The notes below the pieces were generated by a model that searched no databases, was not told the DNA's origin, and saw only the letters and a list, made by a program, of their open reading frames with translations. Position numbers and translations under genes: made by a program. Positions 57,177 through 64,000 of a DNA stretch of 64,000 nt are shown piece by piece. This DNA comes from Actinernus sp. WN-2022 (taxonomy: Eukaryota; Cnidaria; Anthozoa; Actiniaria; Actinernidae). Location of the stretch: positions 8,293,714 to 8,357,713 of the forward strand of contig JAOWCC010001368.1 in NCBI GenBank assembly GCA_030867875.1. The letters run 5' to 3'. Positions within the stretch are counted from its first letter, which is position 1, and each line of letters opens with the position of its first letter.

Positions 57177-60165
57177 TTACGTCCCAGGAGAATAAAAACC
57201 TTTGTTCTTGCACTTCTAAACTCGACACAGAGACGAGGCTAGACTGGAAGTACAAAAGCTATTGTTTGTAGACAAAAGGGCCTGTGTGTGATAAGTAATT
57301 ATTATATTTAGTAGTAATGTTATCGAGTAGTCAATAGACTTTCATCACACAGTGTCCATCTTACGTCCCAGGAGAATAAAAACCTTTGTTCTTGCACTTC
57401 TAAACTCGAGATAGAGACGAGGCTGGAAGTGCAAAAGCTATTGTTTGTAGCCAAAAGGGCCTCTGTGTGATAAGTAATTATTATATTTAGTAGTAATGTT
57501 ATCGAGTAGTCAATAGACTTTCATCACACAGTGTCCATCTTACGTCCCAGGAGAATAAAAACCTTTGTTCTTGCACTTCTAAACTCGAGATAGAGACGAG
57601 GCTGGAAGTGCAAAAGCTATTGTTTGTAGCCAAAAGGGCCTGTGTGTGATAAGTAATTATTATATTTAGTAGTAATGTTATCGAGTAGTCAATAGACTTT
57701 CATCACACAGTGTCCATCTTACGTCCCAGGAGAATAAAAACCTTTGTTCTTGCACTTCTAAACTCGAGATAGAGACGAGGCTGGAAGTGCAAAAGCTATT
57801 GTTTGTAGCCAAAATGGCCTGTGTGTGATAAGTAATTATTATATTTAGTAGTAATGTTATCGAGTAGTCAATAGACTTTCATCACACAGTGTCCATCTTA
57901 CGTCCCAGGAGAATAAAAACCTTTGTTCTTGCACTTCTAAACTCGACACAGAGACGAGGCTAGACTGGAAGTACAAAAGCTATTGTTTGTAGACAAAAGG
58001 GCCTGTGTGTGATAAGTAATTATTATATTTAGTAGTAATGTTATCGAGTAGTCAATAGACTTTCATCACACAGTGTCCATCTTACGTCCCAGGAGAATAA
58101 AAACCTTTGTTCTTGCACTTCTAAACTCGAGATAGAGACGAGGCTGGAAGTGCAAAAGCTATTGTTTGTAGCCAAAAGGGCCTCTGTGTGATAAGTAATT
58201 ATTATATTTAGTAGTAATGTTATCGAGTAGTCAATAGACTTTCATCACACAGTGTCCATCTTACGTCCCAGGAGAATAAAAACCTTTGTTCTTGCACTTC
58301 TAAACTCGAGATAGAGACGAGGCTGGAAGTGCAAAAGCTATTGTTTGTAGCCAAAAGGGCCTGTGTGTGATAAGTAATTATTATATTTAGTAGTAATGTT
58401 ATCGAGTAGTCAATAGACTTTCATCACACAGTGTCCATCTTACGTCCCAGGAGAATAAAAACCTTTGTTCTTGCACTTCTAAACTCGAGATAGAGACGAG
58501 GCTGGAAGTGCAAAAGCTATTGTTTGTAGCCAAAATGGCCTGTGTGTGATAAGTAATTATTATATTTAGTAGTAATGTTATCGAGTAGTCAATAGACTTT
58601 CATCACACAGTGTCCATCTTACGTCCCAGGAGAATAAAAACCTTTGTTCTTGCACTTCTAAACTCGAGATAGAGACGAGGCTGGAAGTGCAAAAGCTATT
58701 GTTTGTAGCCAAAAGGGCCTCTGTGTGATAAGTAATTATTATATTTAGTAGTAATGTTATCGAGTAGTCAATAGACTTTCATCACACAGTGTCCATCTTA
58801 CGTCCCAGGAGAATAAAAACCTTTGTTCTTGCACTTCTAAACTCGAGATAGAGACGAGGCTGGAAGTGCAAAAGCTATTGTTTGTAGCCAAAAGGGCCTG
58901 TGTGTGATAAGTAATTATTATATTTAGTAGTAATATTATCGAGTAGTCAATAGACTTTCATCACACAGTGTCCATCTTACGTCCCAGGAGAATAAAAACC
59001 TTTGTTCTTGCACTTCTAAACTCGAGATATAGACGAGGCTGGAAGTGCAAAAGCTATTGTTTGTAGCCAAAATGGCCTGTGTGTGATAAGTAATTATTAT
59101 ATTTAGTAGTAATGTTATCGAGTAGTCAATAGACTTTCATCACACAGTGTCCATCTTACGTCCCAGGAGAATAAAAACCTTTGTTCTTGCACTTCTAAAC
59201 TCGACACAGAGACGAGGCTAGACTGGAAGTACAAAAGCTATTGTTTGTAGACAAAAGGGCCTGTGTGTGATAAGTAATTATTATATTTAGTAGTAATGTT
59301 ATCGAGTAGTCAATAGACTTTCATCACACAGTGTCCATCTTACGTCCCAGGAGAATAAAAACCTTTGTTCTTGCACTTCTAAACTCGAGATAGAGACGAG
59401 GCTGGAAGTGCAAAAGCTATTGTTTGTAGCCAAAAGGGCCTCTGTGTGATAAGTAATTATTATATTTAGTAGTAATGTTATCGAGTAGTCAATAGACTTT
59501 CATCACACAGTGTCCATCTTACGTCCCAGGAGAATAAAAACCTTTGTTCTTGCACTTCTAAACTCGAGATAGAGACGAGGCTGGAAGTGCAAAAGCTATT
59601 GTTTGTAGACCAAAGGGCCTCTGTTTGATAAGTAATTATTATATTTAGTAGTAATGTTATCGAGTAGTCAATAGACTTTCATCACACAGTGTCCATCTTA
59701 CGTCCCAGGAGAATAAAAACCTTTGTTCTTGCACATCTAAACTCGAGATAGAGACGAGGCTGGAAGTGCAAAAGCTATTGTTTGTAGACAAAAGGGCCTC
59801 TGTGTGATAAGTAATTATTATATTTAGTAGTAATGTTATCGAGTAGTCAATAGACTTTCATCACACAGTGTCCATCTTACGTCCCAGGAGAATAAAAACC
59901 TTTGTTCTTGCACTTCTAAACTCGAGATAGAGACGAGGCTGGAAGTGCAAAAACTATTGTTTGTAGCCAAAAGGGCCTGTGTGTGATAAGTAATTATTAT
60001 ATTTAGTAGTAATGTTATCGAGTAGTCAATAGACTTTCAACACACAGCGTCCATGTTACGTCCCAGGAGAATAAAAACCTTTGTTCTTGCACTTCTAAAC
60101 TCGAGATAGAGACGAGACTGGAAGTACAAAAGCTATTGTTTGTAGCCAAATTGGCCGCGGTGTGA
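57177..60165 (+). repeat. 179/184-bp satellite, 17 units with higher-order order
   Basis: Units start at 57177, 57361, 57540, 57719, 57898, 58082, 58261, 58440, 58619, 58798, 58977, 59156, 59340, 59519, 59698, 59877 and 60056 (last partial). Most are 179 bp. Three (57177, 57898, 59156) are 184 bp because of GACACAGAGACGAGGCTAGA in place of GAGATAGAGACGAGG. Variant sites (GGGCCTCTG, GGGCCTGTG, ATGGCCTGTG) recur as A-B-C-D, A-B-C-D, B-C-D, A-B, so blocks were copied as groups. Each unit holds a hairpin TTGCACTTC...GAAGTGCAA. The array lies in the intron between 55430 and 60639 of the EF-hand gene. Confidence 0.95.
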
Positions 60166-60269
60166 CGAAGGTCTACATTGGAATTTAGCTTGTTTTTTTA
60201 GGAGGGAGGAAAATCGGAGAAGCCGTAGACAAATTAAAATACTCGGCGAGCAAGGGCGAGATACAAACC

Positions 60270-60422
60270 AGCAAGGAAAGCTCTCACCTCTGTGGCCCGG
60301 GGTTTTATTTACATGTGAGTTGAGTTTGATGGTTTCTCTTCTCCGGGTTCTCCGGCTTTCCTCTCCCCTCAAAAGCCAATGCAACCTAAATTCCAAATCT
60401 ATTTCGAATTGAGGGAGGGAAG
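60270..60422 (+). mobile_element. SINE family 1 fragment in the EF-hand intron
   Basis: CTCTCACCTCTGTGGCCCGG, GTGAGTTGAGTTTGATGG and AACCTAAATTCC match family 1. A minus-strand head fragment (TGTTCGATTCCCAATCGCGG) lies at 60555-60603 next to the exon. Confidence 0.65.
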
Positions 60423-60638
60423 TTTAACTGTTTGTATCCAATTAACAGTCACTAAACGAGCGATTACTCGATACATGCGCAGTACCATGACATAGCCTTC
60501 TTCGACGCAAAATAAACCGTTTGGATTTTTTTTTGGCAACACTACTCGCACGCATGACACCGCGATTGGGAATCGAACACGGGCCACAGACTGAGAGGCT
60601 GCCGTCAGATATCAAGTGCAAAACATCAGACCACGTAC

Positions 60639-60782
60639 CTGTCAAGCCAAGTTCATTGAGGAAGACCCAGACCTCATGTTCGGGTGGATTGTGTCCGAGA
60701 GTACGAATAAGCGAAAACACCCTTGTGGTTTTGATCTGGCCTGTGCCATCTTTGTTGAACACTGAAAACGCGTCCTCGAATT
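60639..60782 (-). CDS. Calmodulin-like EF-hand gene, exon carrying EF-hand 1
   Basis: This exon is exactly 144 nt, flanked by an acceptor with a pyrimidine tract (TTTTCTTTCAG) and a GTACGT donor. It encodes the EFEDAFSVFNKDGTGQIK... segment through NELGLT. The 144-nt length and both phases equal the calmodulin exon that encodes the same part, which is strong evidence of homology. The EF-1 loop reads N-K-D-G-T-G-Q-I-K-T-T-R. It keeps the central Gly and the hydrophobic residue at position 8, but position 1 is Asn and position 12 is Arg instead of Glu, so calcium binding is doubtful. The second half enters EF-hand 2. A SINE-like fragment lies close to the donor side, at 60555-60603. Confidence 0.85.
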
Positions 60783-60827
60783 CTGAAAGAAAACCATGCG
60801 TAAACAGTTTATAGCAGTACGTTTATG

Positions 60828-61047
60828 CGGTGGGTGTAAAGTACAGGTCAGGTTACAGGTCAGGTCACAGGTCAGGTCACTTATTGTTTACCTGTAAACC
60901 CTAGCTCTATAGGTAAGTGAGAACCCGTTGTTTACCTGTGAACTCGTCCGATGGTTAGGGTTAGGTTTGTGGTTTAGGTTAGGATTTGTCTTAGAATTAA
61001 CAACCTGACCTGTGACCTAACCTGTGACCTGTACTTTACACCCGCCG
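60828..61047. mobile_element. 220-bp MITE with ACAGGTCAGGT repeats
   Basis: CGGTGGGTGTAAAGTACAGG and complement as ends. ACAGGTCAGGT is repeated three times on the left and mirrored on the right. It lies in the EF-hand gene intron, about 45 bp from the exon. Confidence 0.8.
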
Positions 61048-61375
61048 GTGTAGTTAGGTAATTCATTTCAAAGGTAGATTCTGAGTATTCCGAATCGAAA
61101 GCTAGACATGCACATTTTCAAAAAGTGGATGCATCTATCAAAAAGTCGATTTGACAAACGTTTTAGTTTTTAGGGCGTTTTAGAGAATTTGAATTTGAAA
61201 AACTTTCGAGGAAGGCATTCGGGTTTTTAAGTTGAACTGAATTTAAGAATGTCGTCACAACTCGTAAAACCGAGGGTATACGGTCAAAACTATGAAATTT
61301 CTGAAACGCCAATGCAAGTGTGTTGAATCGGGCGTTATTTCGAACATTGTTGTTTGGCATTCCTTGCAGCCGTTT

Positions 61376-61486
61376 ATAACACCGCGGCCATTTTGTCTAC
61401 AAACAATAGCTTTTGCACTTCCAGCCTCGTCTCTGTCTCGAGTTTAGAAGTGCAAGAACAAAGGTTTTATTCTCCTGGGACGCAAC
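61376..61486 (-). mobile_element. Single inverted copy of the satellite's core element
   Basis: The complement of the head of the 179-bp unit (ACGTCCCAGGAGAATAAAAC... through TTTGTAGACAAAATGGCCGCGG) occurs once here, in another intron of the same gene. Its GCGGCCATTTTG end corresponds to the last array unit's CCAAATTGGCCGCGG. The satellite therefore seems to have arisen by amplification of a dispersed hairpin element. Confidence 0.8.
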
Positions 61487-61627
61487 ATGACATGCATGCA
61501 GCTATACGGCTAATGCGGGGTTTATGTACACAGGAGACTGAACCGGTAACACTTCCCAGCTACTGATATAGCGTTTATGATTTTCATTCTCGTATGCGGC
61601 CATGAGTGAATTTCTGGGCCTTTCTAG

Positions 61628-61790
61628 GTGTATCAACGTCCTGAAATTCAGGACAATGAACAACTCTATTGTGGGGTTAGGGTTCTTTGTATTTCAGGGT
61701 ATTGTTTTGCTCTAGTTCATTGTATTCTGAGGTTAGGGTTCTTTGTATTTCAAGGTATTGTTTTGCTGTAGTTCATTGTCGTTGATACAC
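61628..61790. mobile_element. 163-bp element with direct and inverted repeats
   Basis: GTGTATCAACG/CGTTGATACAC ends. Inside, GGTTAGGGTTCTTTGTATTT plus GGTATTGTTTTGCT is duplicated. Confidence 0.75.
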
Positions 61791-61813
61791 ATAGAAAGAG
61801 CCGAATTTCTTAC

Positions 61814-61868
61814 CTTCGATCTGCTCCTTTGAGAAAAAGCTCGCTTGCTCTTGATTATCAAATGCCAT
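61814..61868 (-). CDS. Calmodulin-like EF-hand gene, first coding exon
   Basis: This exon begins with ATG at 61868-61866 and encodes 18 residues (MAFDNQEQ... ending SKEQIE) plus the first base of a split Glu codon. A GT donor follows at 61813-61812. The end of the peptide matches the N-terminal calmodulin pattern (TEEQIAEF) that precedes EF-hand 1. The exon continues in phase into the one at 60782. A possible acceptor AG at 61888-61887 would put 18 nt of 5' UTR in front of the ATG, so a 5' non-coding exon probably lies upstream on the minus strand. I chose this ATG because it is the only in-frame one before the conserved SKEQIE segment. The 9-residue extension before that segment is unlike classical calmodulin. 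Confidence 0.72.
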
Positions 61869-61945
61869 TGCATTATGCACTGTTTGCTGTAAACATAAAT
61901 CATATATATTTAAGGTTACAGACTGGTACATGCATGTTTTATTGA

Positions 61946-62060
61946 CAAATACAGGCACGCGCTGACTGTACGATGAACGAAAAATAATGAATATTGCATG
62001 ACGCCGAATGCAGTATGAAGAAATGTTAAGTTCATCGTACAGCAAGTGCAGCTGTATTTG
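61946..62060. mobile_element. 115-bp MITE upstream of the EF-hand start codon
   Basis: CAAATACAGGCACGCGCTGA and GTACGATGAAC pair with the right arm GTTCATCGTAC...CTGTATTTG. Confidence 0.75.
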
Positions 62061-62089
62061 AGGATAAAATGCAAATCTAAAGTCTCGAA

Positions 62090-62237
62090 CTTTTAATATT
62101 CCAACTGAGCGTACAGCGTGCTGTGGTCACCATTAAAGCACTGTCATTAGCCAATCACATGCTTGGATGTCACTGTCATTAGCCAATCACATGCTTGGAT
62201 GTTGTACTGTACACGAATTAAGTTGGAATATTAAAAG
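62090..62237. mobile_element. 148-bp element with internal 32-bp duplication
   Basis: CTTTTAATATTCCAACT/complement as ends, with CACTGTCATTAGCCAATCAC...TGGATGT twice inside. Confidence 0.8.
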
Positions 62238-62296
62238 CCAATAACCTATTTGTGGTGTTGAAATATGCACTCACCCTGATATTTGTCCGAGGATAG

Positions 62297-62645
62297 TATG
62301 TTTTCCGAGAAGAGAACAGTTTCCGAGAGAGAAGGCAGCAGTTTCCGAGAGACGAGCAAACAGTTTCCGAGAGATAAGCGGAGAGTTTCCGAGAGAGAAG
62401 AGAACAGTTTCCGAGAGAGAAGAGAACAGTTTCCGAGAGACAAGCGAACAGTTTCCGAGAGAGAAGCGAACAGTTTCCGAGATATAAGAGAACAGTTTCC
62501 GAGATATAAGAGAACAGTTTTCGAGAGAGAAGAGAACAGTTTCCGAGAGAGAAGAGAACACTTTCCAAGAAACAAGCGAACAGTTTCAGAGAGAGAAGCA
62601 AACAGTCTCCGAGAGAGGAGCGAAGAGTTTCCGAGAGCGAAGCTC
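62297..62645 (+). repeat. 22-bp minisatellite ACAGTTTCCGAGAGAGAAGC
   Basis: About 16 units of GAACAGTTTCCGAGAGAGAA with AG, GC or AC variants. Because 22 is not a multiple of three and the unit has no stop in several frames, three minus-strand frames and one plus-strand frame stay open. The apparent proteins (SLSETVLFSLGNCSLLSRKL pattern) are satellite artefacts. Position: about 430 bp upstream of the EF-hand start codon. Confidence 0.9.
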
Positions 62646-63460
62646 AATGAAAACTGTGAGTACCTGATAATATTTTTCAAAGCCATAATTAAGTTGCAAT
62701 TGGTTATTGTCTTTATAACTGTCCTTCAAATATTACTCTCACACGCTACGCTCACAGGGGGTTTAACAAATTATTCACTGTTAACTTAGTTAACTGACAT
62801 CAGCTGGTGGGGAGCGGATATCAGGTCACGTGACGCGATTTCACCACTCGCGCGGGAGGGAAAATATTTAATATTTGGTCGATATTAATTCCCAATATTT
62901 AATCTATGATAATCTGGTAGAACTGCTTACGGTAGTTCTGTGATCAAGTGAGATCTAGAAAAGCACGCCCTTCAATTCTACGAACTTCAAATACAGCTAT
63001 TTCAAAAAGGTTGGTCTTGCGCTTGTTGCATTGTGCATTCAAACAGTTCAAATTCAATAAAACTTTTACCTGTGTATTTTAGATGTTTCAACGCCGGCAA
63101 ACAATGGCAAGACTTGTATAATACACGTGTAAACGTTTTAATGTTTGGCCCCAGGTCAAGAAAATGCACGAAAAAAATGTTGAGAAAAAGTGCTTTGTTT
63201 CGTGATTTTTTTAACCCAATATTAATTAGCCTGACCATTGGTCTAGTTACCAGTGACTAATCATACAACCATCACATTAATCACGTTTTTCTTTTGAAAT
63301 GGGCAATAAAATTACCAGGATAAGATGACGAACAGCGACGGTGAGACGTGGAAATTTTTTTATCGGCAAATCTTGTTTCTCTTATTTGAATATTATCAGT
63401 GCTGTTTGCATTCATGTTTCCGAAAAAAAAACCAGAATAAATAGAAACTTTTATCATTTA
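62646..63460. other. Gap upstream of the EF-hand gene
   Basis: May hold its promoter and 5' exon on the minus strand, but no signal is clear. Confidence 0.35.
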
Positions 63461-63876
63461 GAGACTGGTCATAAATTAGCAGGGGGAGTGGGGTGGAGAA
63501 AGAGGGACGGTCATAATTTTTTTAAACCCGGAGGCTAAAAAATTGTTCCTTCCCCCAATAGACCCATTCGAAAAATGGCGCCCAAATTAATTAACTATTG
63601 TTTAGGACTGACTAGCCTCGCTTACACGTTCAAAAGCTTTTGTGTGGACTGACTAGCCTCTTGTTCACGTTACCAGGACAATAGCTTTTTAAATTGGATG
63701 CCATTTTTCGAATGGGTCTATATACCCCCTTTTTCGGCAACGAGCAAAAGAAGGGGAGGGGCATACTACTTAATGCTTATTGTCGGGAGAGGGTTTAATA
63801 TATTATATTTTTAGACTTTTTGATTTAATTCCTTCTCCACCCCCCTCACTCCTGCTAATTTATGACCAGTCCCTTA
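63461..63876. mobile_element. Inverted-repeat element hosting the 158-bp MITE
   Basis: GACTGGTCATAAATTAGCAG with a following GGGGTGGAGAA at the left is mirrored by TTCTCCACCCCCCTCACTCC and TGCTAATTTATGACCAGTCC at 63831-63875. Confidence 0.75.
63561..63718. mobile_element. 158-bp MITE with TA duplication, copy 2 (nested)
   Basis: Same length, ends and internal repeats as 52626-52783, flanked by TA. It sits inside a larger inverted-repeat element (63461-63876). Confidence 0.9.
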
Positions 63877-64000
63877 GATCGAACGAAAACAAAAAATAGA
63901 CAGAATAATTGAAAATATATAATAAGCAAATACCGTAAAGAAAAATTTTACGTTTTTACAAAAAAAATTGTTAAATTTTTTTTACGTCGTATATCAGCTT

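Noticed and set aside
57177..60165. CRISPR array
   Set aside because: Units are contiguous 179-184 bp with no unique spacers, in a eukaryotic intron.
62218..62789. Four long overlapping ORFs on both strands
   Set aside because: All are readings of the 22-bp satellite, which has no stop codon in those frames.
1..64000. LTR retrotransposons or endogenous viruses
   Set aside because: No paired LTRs, protease, integrase or envelope-like reading was seen; all reverse-transcriptase fragments are non-LTR type.

Overview
This window looks like eukaryotic, very probably metazoan, genomic DNA. It is AT-rich, has spliced genes with GT-AG introns, non-LTR retrotransposon remnants, tRNA-derived SINEs, long minisatellites and a dense population of inverted-repeat (MITE or fold-back) elements. 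Several repeats (the GGGTAT-motif element and SINEs ending in a LINE-like tail) resemble what I remember from anthozoan cnidarians such as corals and sea anemones. That placement is inference, not proof. Nothing suggests a bacterial contig: there are no operons, no ribosome-binding sites and no long tandem CDSs.

Host-like genes are few. (1) A calmodulin-like EF-hand gene lies on the minus strand, with coding exons at 61814-61868, 60639-60782 and 55182-55430. Splice phases join perfectly and the intron positions match calmodulin, but only the third EF-hand keeps a canonical loop. Its introns hold a 3-kb satellite and several MITEs. (2) Two small paralogous plus-strand genes, at 5471-5752 and 50179-50433, share an unrecognised domain of about 65 residues starting PG[V/I]YW. 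They are the best candidates here for something undescribed. (3) A long but broken gene at 14462-20111 belongs to a multicopy invertebrate family. It has N-terminal Cys/His motifs, a C-terminal block resembling the XPG/FEN nuclease core, and a Cys-rich tail. Its first exon lies inside one arm of a fold-back hairpin. (4) Two weak candidates are a signal-peptide first exon at 30036-30143 and a two-helix membrane ORF at 28775-28987.

Layout. 0-5.4 kb: tandem duplication and a series of hairpin elements. 5.4-5.75 kb: paralog 1. 5.9-7.4 kb: minisatellite, SINE, degenerate inverted-repeat element. 7.7-12.4 kb: DNA transposons with readable target-site duplications, including a 1540-bp pogo-type element that contains another element and has a paralogous empty site. 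13.9-20.1 kb: satellite-loaded fold-back plus the broken nuclease-like gene. 20.2-25.3 kb: two LINE 3' ends and MITEs. 25.6-38.3 kb: large fold-backs, a broken LINE and nested inverted repeats. 39.9-47.1 kb: a LINE end, SINEs, a 1.9-kb palindrome, minisatellites and a LINE inserted into a minisatellite. 47.9-54 kb: SINE with nested MITE, paralog 2, and a cluster of adjacent and nested MITEs. 54.4-64 kb: EF-hand gene with the satellite in its intron.

Most of the sequence is therefore transposon-derived, and the host genes are islands within it. Functional coupling among the genes is not evident; what connects features is nesting order and shared repeat families.
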